Assembly: GCF_019039035.1 (NCBI RefSeq)
Contig: NZ_JAHNZT010000017.1
Span: forward strand, 1-64,000
Direction of reading: 5' to 3'
Length of the DNA: 64,000 bases
Source: Citreicoccus inhibens
GTDB lineage: Bacteria > Myxococcota > Myxococcia > Myxococcales > Myxococcaceae
This document shows, piece after piece, positions 17,987 to 26,366 of the stretch. The position numbers and the translations under genes are program-made. The notes under the pieces are model-generated. The model saw only the letters and a list, made by a program, of their open reading frames with translations. It was not told the origin of the DNA and searched no databases. Within the stretch, counting starts at the first letter, position 1. Every line of letters starts with the position of its first letter.

Positions 17987-18358
17987 ATGCGACGCAAGAA
18001 GGTGCTCCTCGTCGATGATTCGTCCACCGTGTTGCTGTTGCATCGCCTGATGCTGATGGAGCGCGGTTACGACACCATCACCGCGCGCGACGGCATGGAG
18101 GCGCTGGAGCTGGCGGCGGTGGAGCGCCCGGACCTCGTCTTCCTGGACGTGGTGATGCCGCACCTGGATGGGCTGGAGACGTGCCGGATGCTGCGCGACC
18201 GGGACCCCACGCGGCTGACGCCCATCGTGCTGTGCTCCTCGCGCGCGGAGCCCAACAGCGTGCGCGCCGGCTTCGACAGCGGCTGCTCGGACTACCTGGC
18301 CATGCCCTTCATCGGGGACGAGCTGACCGCGGTGCTGCACCGATACCTGGACGGTTAG
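17987..18358 (+). CDS. Single-domain response regulator lacking the conserved lysine
   Basis: 123 residues. The ATG at 17987 has TGGAGG upstream. The receiver fold is complete: DDSS acidic pair, phospho-acceptor Asp54 (LVFLDVVMPHLDG) and the Ser/Thr switch in VLCSSR. The nearly invariant Lys before the cis-Pro is Met106 (DYLAMPF). This Lys normally stabilises the phosphoryl group, so signalling may be altered. It follows the PilZ gene by 17 bases and is co-transcribed with it. It may deliver phosphoryl groups or conformational input to that partner; no adjacent plus-strand kinase is seen. Confidence 0.88.
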   Translation: MRRKKVLLVDDSSTVLLLHRLMLMERGYDTITARDGMEALELAAVERPDLVFLDVVMPHLDGLETCRMLRDRDPTRLTPIVLCSSRAEPNSVRAGFDSGCSDYLAMPFIGDELTAVLHRYLDG

Positions 18359-18382
18359 CGGCGCCCCGCCGCGGGCGCGCCG

Positions 18383-19879
18383 TCACAGCAGCCGCGGTTG
18401 CTGCGGCGCGGGCAGGGGCGGCATGGAGCGGCGCGGCAGCGTCACGGTGAAGCGCGTGCCGTCGGCCTCCGAGGAGGAGACCTCGATGGTGCCGCCGTGC
18501 GCCTGGACAATCTCCCGGACGATGTAGAGCCCCAGCCCGTAGCTCATCTTCAGCGTGCGCGCCGTCTGCGGGCCGCGCCGGAAGGGCTCGAAGAGGTGCG
18601 GGAGCTGCGACTCGGGGATGGGGCGCCCCTCGTTGTGCACCTCCACCACCACCTTGGTGCGCAGCCCTATCGCCTTCAAGCGCACGGGCTCTCCGGCGGG
18701 GCCGTACTTGAGCGCGTTCTCCACCAGGTTGGACACCACCTGGGCCAGCCGGTCCGGATCCCACTGGCCGCGCGTGTTGCCCTTGTGCTCCACGCTGATG
18801 TCGCGCTGGGGATAGGCGATGCGGAACTCGTGGGCCACCTTGTCGAGCAGCTCCTTCAGCTCCGCGGTCCGGGGCTCGATGACGACGCTGCCCACCAGCC
18901 GCGCGCGCGTGAAGTCCAGCAACAGCCGCGTCAGCCGCTCGATGCGCACCGCCGCGGTGGAGATGCGCTGGCTGGTGCGCGCCGCGTCCTCGGGCGAGCC
19001 CCCCGTGGCCAGCACGCGCGACCAGTTCATGATGGCGCCGAGCGGGCTGCGGATGTCGTGGCTGATGATGCCCATCAAGTGCTCCTGGAACTCGGAGTGC
19101 CGGCGCGTCTCCTCCTCGGACCACTTGCGCGTGGTGATGTCGCGGCTGAGGCCGAACAGGCCGTACACGCGGCCCGACTCGTCGCGCAGCACGCCCTTGG
19201 TGGACAGCCACACGCGCTTGCCGCTGGACGTGTGCTCCACGTTCTCGAACGAGAGCGTCTTCTCTGACGCGAACACCGCCCGGTCGTTCGCGGTGAAGGC
19301 CTGGCCCATCTCATCCGAGAACAGCTCCAGGTCCGTGCGGCCCAGCACGCCATCCGGCCGGCGTCCCAGCGCGCGCGCGCCCGCGGCGTTGATGAGCTGG
19401 TAGCGGCCCTCCAGGTCCTTGGTGAAGACCGCGTCCGGGGCCTCCTCGATGAGGGACGCGAGGAGCGCGTCGGTGCGGCGGGCCTGCTCACGCGCGTGGC
19501 GCTCGGAGGTGATGTCGCGCCCGTGCACCAGCAGGCCGCCCGCGAGCGGACGCGTGCGGACCTCGAACCACGTGTCGGACTCCGGCCACGCGTACTCGTA
19601 GCTGACGCAGTCCTGCGTGCTCGCGGCCTGCTCGAACCGCACGTGCTGCCGCAGCCCCAGGAGATCCGGATACGTGTGGCGCAGGTCCTGCCCCAGCGGC
19701 GCCTGCTCCGCGAGCAGCTCCGCCATGCGCGGGTTCACGTAGACGACACGCCACTCCGCGTCGACGGCGAGGAACGCGTCCGGCAGTCCATCCAGGATGG
19801 CGTACGGGCCCAGTCCACTCGTGTCCGGCATGGCGGGCGCGGCGGCGGGCTGGCGCTTGTTGGCGGGTGCGTGGGCCAT
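18383..19879 (-). CDS. Two-PAS sensor histidine kinase
   Basis: 498 residues; a second Met at 17 (19831) is an alternative start. PAS 1 (~25-125, LDGLPDAFLAVDAEWRVVY) and PAS 2 (~140-255, EEAPDAVFTKDLEGRYQLI, ending DITTRKW) precede a HisKA domain with GIISHDIRSPLGAI (acceptor His) and an ATPase domain (NLVENALKYG; YGLGLYIVREI). No membrane segments, so it is a soluble sensor. It converges on the receiver at 17987-18358. Its kinase core resembles the soluble kinase at 2863, suggesting a shared origin. An 8-bp-stem hairpin sits in its leader (19889-19906). Confidence 0.9.
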   Translation of the reverse strand: MAHAPANKRQPAAAPAMPDTSGLGPYAILDGLPDAFLAVDAEWRVVYVNPRMAELLAEQAPLGQDLRHTYPDLLGLRQHVRFEQAASTQDCVSYEYAWPESDTWFEVRTRPLAGGLLVHGRDITSERHAREQARRTDALLASLIEEAPDAVFTKDLEGRYQLINAAGARALGRRPDGVLGRTDLELFSDEMGQAFTANDRAVFASEKTLSFENVEHTSSGKRVWLSTKGVLRDESGRVYGLFGLSRDITTRKWSEEETRRHSEFQEHLMGIISHDIRSPLGAIMNWSRVLATGGSPEDAARTSQRISTAAVRIERLTRLLLDFTRARLVGSVVIEPRTAELKELLDKVAHEFRIAYPQRDISVEHKGNTRGQWDPDRLAQVVSNLVENALKYGPAGEPVRLKAIGLRTKVVVEVHNEGRPIPESQLPHLFEPFRRGPQTARTLKMSYGLGLYIVREIVQAHGGTIEVSSSEADGTRFTVTLPRRSMPPLPAPQQPRLL

Positions 19880-20144
19880 CGACGGGCGGAAGGGGCGAGC
19901 CCCTTCTCAGGGAGAGCGCGCGGGCGCGGCGGAAGCGAGGTGAGAGGTGGCTGGGCAGGACGTGAAGCGCATCCAGTCGCCACCATACCCCGCTCCTCGC
20001 GCGACGGTAGCCACGCACCCCGCGGGACGAGGCACACGCACTGGGCGTCACATCTCCGCTCGAAAATGTGCGTGGCCCGCGACGGAGGTGTTCGCTGGTG
20101 GTGAATGAATGTGGCGGTGATGGACAGTCACGCCGTCGACTGCC

Positions 20145-20600
20145 TCACGACTGGCCGGTGAGGGTCCGGACCGCATCGCAGAGGGCATCCAAGTCGAAGG
20201 GCTTGTCGAAGGTGAAGGCCGCGCCCAGGCGGCGGGCCTCCAGGTGGGTGGCCTCGTCGCCAAAGGCGGTGATGAGGATGACGGGCGTGGCCCAGTCCAC
20301 GCGGCGCAGGCGGGAGAGGACCTCCAGGCCGGTGCACCCGGGCATGCGCACGTCGGTGATGATGAGGTCGGGCACCACCTGCTCCACGCCGGCGCGTCCG
20401 CGCACGAGCATCTCGATGAGCTCGCGCCCGTCGCGGGCCTCGAGGATGTCGCAGCCGTGGCGGCCCAGGGCCTCCGCCATGAGGCGCCGCATCTGCGTGT
20501 CGTCCTCGGCGATGAGCACGCGAGGGTCCGCGGGGGGCGCCTCGCTGCCCGGGACCCAGGGCAGCTCCTCTCCATTGTCGGCACCGTCATGCCAGGCCAT
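20145..20600 (-). CDS. Single-domain response regulator
   Basis: 151 residues: a ~25-residue N-terminal extension, then a receiver domain with AEDD, Asp83 (LIITDVRMPGCTGLEVL), Thr in ILITAFG and Lys in FDKPF. There is no output domain. It is closely similar to the stand-alone receiver at 24077 (shared RMPGC-[ST]-GLEVL core and DKPxDLD-[AV]-L ending), so the two are probable paralogs flanking a kinase/NtrC pair. It is likely to act through protein contact or within a phosphorelay. It lies 57 bases downstream of nothing on its strand and ends before the PAS kinase leader. Confidence 0.88.
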   Translation of the reverse strand: MAWHDGADNGEELPWVPGSEAPPADPRVLIAEDDTQMRRLMAEALGRHGCDILEARDGRELIEMLVRGRAGVEQVVPDLIITDVRMPGCTGLEVLSRLRRVDWATPVILITAFGDEATHLEARRLGAAFTFDKPFDLDALCDAVRTLTGQS

Positions 20601-20657
20601 GCGTTCCTCCCAAGGGATTCGAGGTGTCCCCGGGGAAGAGCATCCCGTGTGCCAGCG

Positions 20658-22049
20658 TCAGGCTTTGCGCAACGGCTCCTTGCTGTCCTTGTCGCCCGGC
20701 TCGCCGCGCTCCAGCTTGCGGTAGAGCGTCTTGCGGTCCACGCCGAGGATGCGCGCGGCGAGGGTGCGACTGCCGCCCACCGCCTCCAACACGCGGTGGA
20801 TGTAGCGGCGCTCCAGCTCCTCCAGCGTCACCAGCTCGGAGGCGTCCGTGTTCTCGGGGACGACGCGGGGGCTGCTGTAGTTGCGGACGCGCTCGGGCAG
20901 GTCGTCCACGGTGAGCTGCTCGAAGGAGGTGAGGGCCACCGCGCGCTCGATGCAGTTCTGCAGTTCGCGCACGTTGCCCGGCCAGCCATAGGCGAGCAGT
21001 CGCTGCGCGGCGGCCGGGGACAGGCCCACCACGCGCTTGCCCGTGCGGGTGGCGAACTGCTCGATGAAGCGCTGGGACAACAGGAGGACGTCGTTGCCGC
21101 GCGCGCGCAGCGGGGGCAGCTCGATGCCAATGACGTTGAGGCGGTAGTAGAGGTCCTCGCGGAAGCGGTCCTCCTCCACCGCCAGCTCCAGGTCGCGGTT
21201 GGTGGCCGCGACGATGCGCGCGTCGAAGGGCACCTCGGTGTCGCCGCCCACCGGCCGCACCACCCGCTCCTGGAGCGCGCGCAACAGCTTGGGCTGGAGG
21301 GTGAGGGGCAGCTCTCCCACCTCGTCCAGGAAGAGGGTGCCGCCATGGGCCTTCACGAAGAGGCCGGCGCGCGGGGCCTTGGCGTCGGTGAAGGCGCCCT
21401 TGGCGTGGCCGAACAGCTCGCTCTCCAGGAGGGGCTCGGGCATGGCCGCGCAGTTGATGGCCACGAAGGGCCCGTCCTTGCGGCGGCCTCGGGCGTGCAA
21501 CGCGCGGGCGGCCACCTCCTTGCCGGTGCCGCTCTCGCCGGTAATCAGCACGGTGGCGTCCACGTCCGCCACGCGGTCGATGAGGGCGTAGGCCTGCTTG
21601 AGGGCGGGGCTCTCGCCCACCACCCCGCTGTCATCCTGCTGACGGCCCAGCGCCTCGCGCAGCCGGCGCACCTCCTGGCGCAGCGCGCGATGCCCCACCG
21701 CGCGCTCCAGCACCAGCACCAGCGCGTCCACGTCGATGGGCTTGGTGATGAAGTCGTAGGCCCCGGCGCGGATGGCGGCCACCGCCGTCTCCATGCTGCC
21801 GAAGGCGGTCACCACCACCACGGGGATGTCCGGGCGGTTGAGGACGATGCGCTCGCACAGCCCCAGCCCGTCCATGCCGGGCATGCGCAGGTCGGTGAGC
21901 ACCGCGTCGAAGTCCTCGGACTCCAGGTGGCGGAGGGCCTCGTCGGCGGCGCCGAACGCGTGCGGCTCGAAGCCCCGGCGGGCGAGGCCCTTCTCCAGCA
22001 GCGCGCGCATCTCGCGCTCGTCCTCCACAATCAGGATGCGGCCTGGCAT
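20658..22049 (-). CDS. NtrC-family sigma-54-dependent response regulator
   Basis: 463 residues, standard length. The receiver has Asp53 (AVLTDLRMPGMDG). The AAA+ core has Walker A GESGTGKE, a sigma-54-contact loop reading GAFTDA rather than the usual GAFTGA, Walker B GGTLFLDEVGEL, and sensor and arginine-finger region ATNRDLELAVEEDRFREDLYYRLNV. The C-terminal Fis-like helix (GSRTLAARILGVDRKTLYRKL) binds enhancer DNA. The start overlaps the 3' end of the kinase gene by 19 bases, so the pair is co-expressed. It should activate sigma-54 promoters when phosphorylated. The open frame upstream of 22049 is a shadow inside the kinase. Confidence 0.93.
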   Translation of the reverse strand: MPGRILIVEDEREMRALLEKGLARRGFEPHAFGAADEALRHLESEDFDAVLTDLRMPGMDGLGLCERIVLNRPDIPVVVVTAFGSMETAVAAIRAGAYDFITKPIDVDALVLVLERAVGHRALRQEVRRLREALGRQQDDSGVVGESPALKQAYALIDRVADVDATVLITGESGTGKEVAARALHARGRRKDGPFVAINCAAMPEPLLESELFGHAKGAFTDAKAPRAGLFVKAHGGTLFLDEVGELPLTLQPKLLRALQERVVRPVGGDTEVPFDARIVAATNRDLELAVEEDRFREDLYYRLNVIGIELPPLRARGNDVLLLSQRFIEQFATRTGKRVVGLSPAAAQRLLAYGWPGNVRELQNCIERAVALTSFEQLTVDDLPERVRNYSSPRVVPENTDASELVTLEELERRYIHRVLEAVGGSRTLAARILGVDRKTLYRKLERGEPGDKDSKEPLRKA

Positions 22050-23554
22050 GAGTCGGCTCCCGGGGGCAGGTAGATGGAGAAACAACTGCCATGCCCTGGC
22101 TGGCTGCGCACGGCAATCCAGCCGCCATGGTCGCGCACCAGGCCATAGGAGACGGACAGCCCCAGGCCCGTGCCCTCGCCCACGTCCTTGGTCGTGAAGA
22201 AGGGCTCGAAGATGTGGGGCAGCACTTCCGGGGCAATGCCCTCGCCCTCGTCCTCCACGTCCAGGCGCACCCACTCCGCCTCGGGGCCGCCCACGTCCGC
22301 GGGGGGCGCGGCGCGCGTGTGCTGGGCGCTGACGCGCAGGGTGCCCGAGCGGCGCATCGCCTGGATGCCGTTCATCACCAGGTTGGTGAGCACCTGCTGG
22401 AGTTGCCCACCGTCCACGTCCAGCGACAAGCCCGAGGGCACCTCCTGCGCCAGCGTGACGCCGTGCTTGGTGGCCATGGGCTTGAGCAGGCCCAGCGTGC
22501 GGCTGACGAGCTGCGCCACGTCCTCCGGTGCGCGGTGGGGCGTGCGGCGGCGGGCGAAGTCGAGGAGCTGCCGGATGATGGCCGTCATGTGCTGGGCCTG
22601 CTGGGAGATGATGCGGGCGCACTCGCCCACCTCGTCGCCCTCGGCCTCGCCGGAGGCAATCATCTTGGCGCGGCCCATCACCACGTTGAGGGGCGTGCCC
22701 AATTCGTGCGCCACGCCCGAGGCCAGCTTGCCCACCGTGGTGAGGCGGTCCGCGTGGCGCAGGTGCTCCAGCGTGGACAGCCGCCCCGCGGTCTCCGTGG
22801 CCAGTCGCGAGCGCGTCTCCTCCAACTGCTCTCCCATGCGGTTCATGGCCGCGGCCAGCGTGGTCAGTTCGTCGCCGCGGCCGCCGCGCAGGGGCACGCG
22901 CGCGGTGAGGTCGCCCTCGCCAATGCGGTGGGCGAACGTCATGAGCTGCTCCACCGGGCGGCCCACCAGCCGGCGGCCCAGGGCCATGGCGGCCAGGAGG
23001 AAGAAGATGGCGATGGTGGCCGTGGCGATGGCCGTGCCCACGACGGTGGTGCGCACGTGGAGCTGCTGCTCGGTCAGGGCCTCGGTGATTTCGATGGCGC
23101 CCAGGCGCCGGCCCAGCAGCACGGGCGTGTACGAGCGCAGCACATCCGGGTCATCGCTGGCGTCCACCACCGAGCCGTCGTGTCCGGCGCGCAGCGAGGC
23201 CAGCAAGGCGGGCGGCAGGAGGGGCGCGAAGCCCGAGCCCGGTCCGCCATCAATCCACACCCAGCGCAGGCGGACCTGCTCCTGGAAGCGGTTGGCCTGG
23301 TTGAGCAGCGTGAGGGCTTCCGACTCACCGGCCAGCTGCCATGCCTTGCCAATGGACCCGGCGAGCGTGTGACCGAGCAGCCGGTGGTCGTGCTGCATGT
23401 CGATGGCGGAGCGCGCCAGCTCGCGCTCCACCTGGAACGTCTGCAGCCCGGCCATGACGGCCACGGCGAGCAAGACGAGGGCGAGCGTGATTTTTCGGGC
23501 GAGCTTCACGGGAAAAGGCAACCCCCGGTCCGTGGGCGAGGGGGAAGAGCGCAC
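22031..23554 (-). CDS. Membrane sensor histidine kinase with HAMP (partner of NtrC regulator)
   Basis: 507 residues; a GTG at 23509 just before the first helix is an alternative start. One membrane helix (~20-40, ITLALVLLAVAVMAGLQTF) and a second (~172-195) bracket a ~130-residue periplasmic sensor domain. A HAMP domain follows (GRPVEQLMTFAHRIGEGDLTARV). The H box is GVAHELGTPLNVVMGRAKM, and the ATPase domain has NLVMNGIQAM and GTGLGLSVSYGLVRDHGG, the NtrB/AtoS-like class that partners sigma-54 regulators. Overlap with the next gene confirms pairing. The signal is unknown; the region has no PAS motif. Confidence 0.92.
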   Translation of the reverse strand: MRSSPSPTDRGLPFPVKLARKITLALVLLAVAVMAGLQTFQVERELARSAIDMQHDHRLLGHTLAGSIGKAWQLAGESEALTLLNQANRFQEQVRLRWVWIDGGPGSGFAPLLPPALLASLRAGHDGSVVDASDDPDVLRSYTPVLLGRRLGAIEITEALTEQQLHVRTTVVGTAIATATIAIFFLLAAMALGRRLVGRPVEQLMTFAHRIGEGDLTARVPLRGGRGDELTTLAAAMNRMGEQLEETRSRLATETAGRLSTLEHLRHADRLTTVGKLASGVAHELGTPLNVVMGRAKMIASGEAEGDEVGECARIISQQAQHMTAIIRQLLDFARRRTPHRAPEDVAQLVSRTLGLLKPMATKHGVTLAQEVPSGLSLDVDGGQLQQVLTNLVMNGIQAMRRSGTLRVSAQHTRAAPPADVGGPEAEWVRLDVEDEGEGIAPEVLPHIFEPFFTTKDVGEGTGLGLSVSYGLVRDHGGWIAVRSQPGHGSCFSIYLPPGADSCQAAS

Positions 23555-23608
23555 GGACCGGGGATGGTACGCAAGAGGTACCGCGGGTACTGCACCAGCG
23601 AAAGGCGA

Positions 23609-23818
23609 TCAGTTCGCGCTGCCAGCGCCCTCGCTCGGGGTCGCGGCGGCCTTCGGGGCAGGGTGCGCCTTCGTCCCCTTCTTGCCCTTCGCGGCCGGCT
23701 TCGCGGGGGCCGTGGCCGCCGCGTCCGTGCCCTTGGCCGCCTTGGGGGCGGCGGCGAACGCGCTCATCGACGCGAGAGCGAAGGTCAGACCAACGACGAG
23801 GGACGTGGTGCGCTTCAT
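23609..23818 (-). CDS. Small secreted Ala/Lys/Pro-rich protein
   Basis: 69 residues. The ATG at 23818 has CGGAGC upstream. A cleavable signal peptide (KRTTSLVVGLTFALASMSAFA) leads to a ~45-residue low-complexity mature peptide of Ala, Lys, Pro and Gly. Family unknown. The gene is divergent from the receiver at 24077 and shares the intergenic region holding two GGGGCA dyads, so both may be regulated by the same factor. Confidence 0.7.
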   Translation of the reverse strand: MKRTTSLVVGLTFALASMSAFAAAPKAAKGTDAAATAPAKPAAKGKKGTKAHPAPKAAATPSEGAGSAN

Positions 23819-23939
23819 GGTTTGCTCCGGGTTGTTCCCGCGATGGTGCGGGGATGTCCCGGGCTAGAGCAGCCGGCGTGCCAACACCGCTTCTCCTCGG
23901 AGCGCCTCTGGGCGCGGGGCGGAAGTCCCCGGCGCGGGT

Positions 23940-23973
23940 GGGGCAGATTGCCCCGACAGGGGCAGGATGCCCC
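23940..23973. promoter_or_regulatory. Tandem GGGGCA-N3-TGCCCC dyads
   Basis: Two perfect dyads, GGGGCA-GAT-TGCCCC (23940-23954) and GGGGCA-GGA-TGCCCC (23959-23973), lie 4 bases apart (19 bp centre to centre). The inner arms also form TGCCCC-GACA-GGGGCA. They sit between the divergent small secreted protein and receiver genes, about 120 and 104 bases from the two starts. This looks like a tandem operator for a dimeric regulator. Confidence 0.55.
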
Positions 23974-24076
23974 GGGGTGGGCCGGACCCGAAGGCAGGGG
24001 ACTCGGACGGAGCGGCTGGCATGTGCCGTGCTGGCCCGGAGGGTGAATGCCCTGCCCTCCCAGGTGGACCTCCGCG

Positions 24077-24490
24077 ATGACCGCTCCTCCCGCCGCTCCC
24101 CGTGCGCTGCGCATCCTGCTGGCGGAGGACGATGACGCCATGCGTGCCCTCCTGGTGCGCGCGCTGTCACGCGCCGGCCACACGGTGGTGGAGGTGGAGG
24201 ACGGCTTCGAGCTGTCCGACTACGTGGAGATGATGGCCGGGCAGGGGGGCTCGCTGGAGCCGCCCGACGTCATCGTCAGCGACGTGCGCATGCCGGGGTG
24301 CTCGGGGCTGGAGGTGCTGGCGCGGCTGCGGCGGCGCGGGCTCACGTGCCCGGTGTTGCTCCTGAGCGCCTTCGCGGACGCGGAGACGCATGCGGAGGCC
24401 CAGCGGCTGGGCGCCCACGCGCTGCTGGACAAGCCGGTGGACCTGGACGTGCTGCGCGCCGCCGTCGTGGACGCCGGCGGCGCGGCCTGA
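24077..24490 (+). CDS. Single-domain response regulator
   Basis: 137 residues from the ATG at 24077. An in-frame ATG at 24047 has GGAGGG only 3 bases upstream and would add 10 residues. The receiver has AEDDD, Asp69 (VIVSDVRMPGCSGLEVL), Ser in LLLSAFA and Lys in LLDKPVDLD; no output domain. Paralogous to the receiver at 20145. It stands alone on the plus strand among minus-strand genes, behind the tandem GGGGCA dyads. It converges on the antiporter gene with a 5-base gap. Confidence 0.88.
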   Translation: MTAPPAAPRALRILLAEDDDAMRALLVRALSRAGHTVVEVEDGFELSDYVEMMAGQGGSLEPPDVIVSDVRMPGCSGLEVLARLRRRGLTCPVLLLSAFADAETHAEAQRLGAHALLDKPVDLDVLRAAVVDAGGAA

Positions 24491-24495
24491 GGGCT

Positions 24496-26280
24496 TCAGG
24501 CGGACTTCTTCTCCTCGGCGGCGTCCTGCTCGAAGATGCGCTCCAGCTCCTCGCGCGCGCGGGCCGCCATCTGCATCAGGGCCTTGTCGTCCCCGAGGTA
24601 CTGGGCTGACTCGCGCACCATGGCGTCGTCGTACTCGCGGAAGCGCTCCACCACGCGCCGCGTCTCCGAGTAGGTGAGGCCCAGGGCCTGGAGCACGTCC
24701 TCCGCCAGCACCAGGCTGGAGTCGAACGTCTCGCGCATGAAGTGGGTGATGCCCAGTTCGATGAGCTTGTAGGCGTGCAGGCGGTTGCGGGCGCGCGCGT
24801 AGATGGCCAGGTGCGGGAAGTGCTCCTTCACCGTGCGCGCGGTGCGCAGCGAGGCCTCGATGTCGTCGATGGCGAGCACGAACACCCTCGCCTTGTCCGC
24901 GCGGGCCGAGCGCAGCAGGTCCAACCGGGACGCGTCGCCGTAGAACACCTTGTTCCCGAAGCGCCGGATGAAGTCGATGTGCTCGGCGCTGGCGTCGATG
25001 GCGGTGAAGCCGATGCGCTTGGCGCGCAGCAGGCGGCCCACCACCTGACCCACGCGTCCCATGCCCGCGATGATGACCGGGTGGTCCGCGTCCGGGGACA
25101 CGTCGTACTCGCGCGCCGGGCCCGCCTTGGCCAGACGCGGGCGCACCCACCGCTCATAGGCGGCGGACAGGAAGGGCGTCACGGCCATGGACAGGCCCAC
25201 CACGCCCACCAAGAGGTCCGCCAGGGCGCGGTCCATCACCTGGAAGGACACGGCCAGGGAGAAGAGGACGAAGGCGAACTCGCCGCCCTGGGAGATGACC
25301 ACCGCCAGGCTCCAGGAGGGCTCGTTGCGGCGGAACGCGAAGCGGCCCAGGCCGTAGAGCACCAGCGCCTTGAGCGCGGTGAGGCCCAGCACCAGCCCGG
25401 TGACGAGCCACGGCCGCGTGGCGATGAGCGACAGGTTCACCGACATGCCCACCGCGATGAAGAACAGGCCGAGCAGCAGGCCCTTGAAGGGCTCGATGTC
25501 CGCCTCCAGCTCGTGGCGGTACTCGGACTCGGCCAGGAGCACGCCGGCGAGGAAGGCGCCCAGCGCCATGGACAGGCCCACCGTGCTCACCAGCGCGGCG
25601 GTGCCCACCACCACGAGCAGCGCGGTGGCGGTGAACAGCTCCTGGCTGTGGAACGACGCCACCACGCGGAACACCGGGCGCAGCACGTAGCGCCCCGCCA
25701 CCACCACCAGCGCCAGCGCGGCCACGGCCTTCAGCCCGACGAGCCAGCCCGGCCCGGCGGAGGGCTCGGTGGAGTGGCCCAGCAGCGGCAACAGCGCCAG
25801 CAGCGGAATGACGGCCAGGTCCTGGAACAGGAGGATGCCGAACGCGAGCCGCCCGTGCTCGGTGGTGAGCTGGTTGCGCTCGGCGAGGAGCTGGAGCGCG
25901 AACGCGGTGGACGAGAGCGACAGGCCGAAGCCGCTCACCAGGGCGGCGCCCGGCGGCAGGCCGAGCGCCCACGCCACGCCCGTGAGCAAGAGGCCGGTGG
26001 CCATCACCTGCGCGCCACCCATGCCGAACACGGAGCGCCGCAGCTGCCACAAGCGCGCGGGCTGCAACTCCAGGCCGATGAGGAACAGCAGCAGCACGAC
26101 GCCCAGCTCGGCCACGTGGAGGATGCTGTCCACGTCCGAGATGAGCCGCGCGCCGTACGGCCCGATGACGGCTCCCGCCGCCAGGTAGCCCAACACCGAC
26201 CCGAGGCCGAGCCGCTTGAACAGGGGCACGGCCACCACCGCGGCGGCCAGGAAGACGAGGGCGTGATGCAAGAAGGACAT
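24496..26280 (-). CDS. CPA2-family monovalent cation:proton antiporter with RCK/TrkA-N domain (KefB/C-like)
   Basis: 594 residues. The ATG at 26280 has a strong AAGGAGGGG upstream. About twelve membrane helices (~1-385) carry CPA2 features (LGSVLGYLAAGAVIGPYG; AELGVVLLLFLIGLELQP; SLSSTAFALQLLAE; QDLAVIPLLALLP). A cytoplasmic TrkA-N nucleotide-binding domain (~405-525) has GMGRVGQVVGRLL and the acidic end of strand 2 (FTAIDAS). A charged helical C-terminus ends EEKKSA. KefC-type proteins release K+ in exchange for H+ or Na+ and are gated by NAD(H) or glutathione adducts. No KefF-type ancillary gene is adjacent. The protein sits in the inner membrane. Confidence 0.92.
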   Translation of the reverse strand: MSFLHHALVFLAAAVVAVPLFKRLGLGSVLGYLAAGAVIGPYGARLISDVDSILHVAELGVVLLLFLIGLELQPARLWQLRRSVFGMGGAQVMATGLLLTGVAWALGLPPGAALVSGFGLSLSSTAFALQLLAERNQLTTEHGRLAFGILLFQDLAVIPLLALLPLLGHSTEPSAGPGWLVGLKAVAALALVVVAGRYVLRPVFRVVASFHSQELFTATALLVVVGTAALVSTVGLSMALGAFLAGVLLAESEYRHELEADIEPFKGLLLGLFFIAVGMSVNLSLIATRPWLVTGLVLGLTALKALVLYGLGRFAFRRNEPSWSLAVVISQGGEFAFVLFSLAVSFQVMDRALADLLVGVVGLSMAVTPFLSAAYERWVRPRLAKAGPAREYDVSPDADHPVIIAGMGRVGQVVGRLLRAKRIGFTAIDASAEHIDFIRRFGNKVFYGDASRLDLLRSARADKARVFVLAIDDIEASLRTARTVKEHFPHLAIYARARNRLHAYKLIELGITHFMRETFDSSLVLAEDVLQALGLTYSETRRVVERFREYDDAMVRESAQYLGDDKALMQMAARAREELERIFEQDAAEEKKSA

Positions 26281-26366
26281 GCGCCCCTCCTTCGCACGCC
26301 CACCACGGATGCGGCAACGAGGAGTGACGGGCGCACGCCCTGCCGTTTCCGCGGACCACAGGGGGC

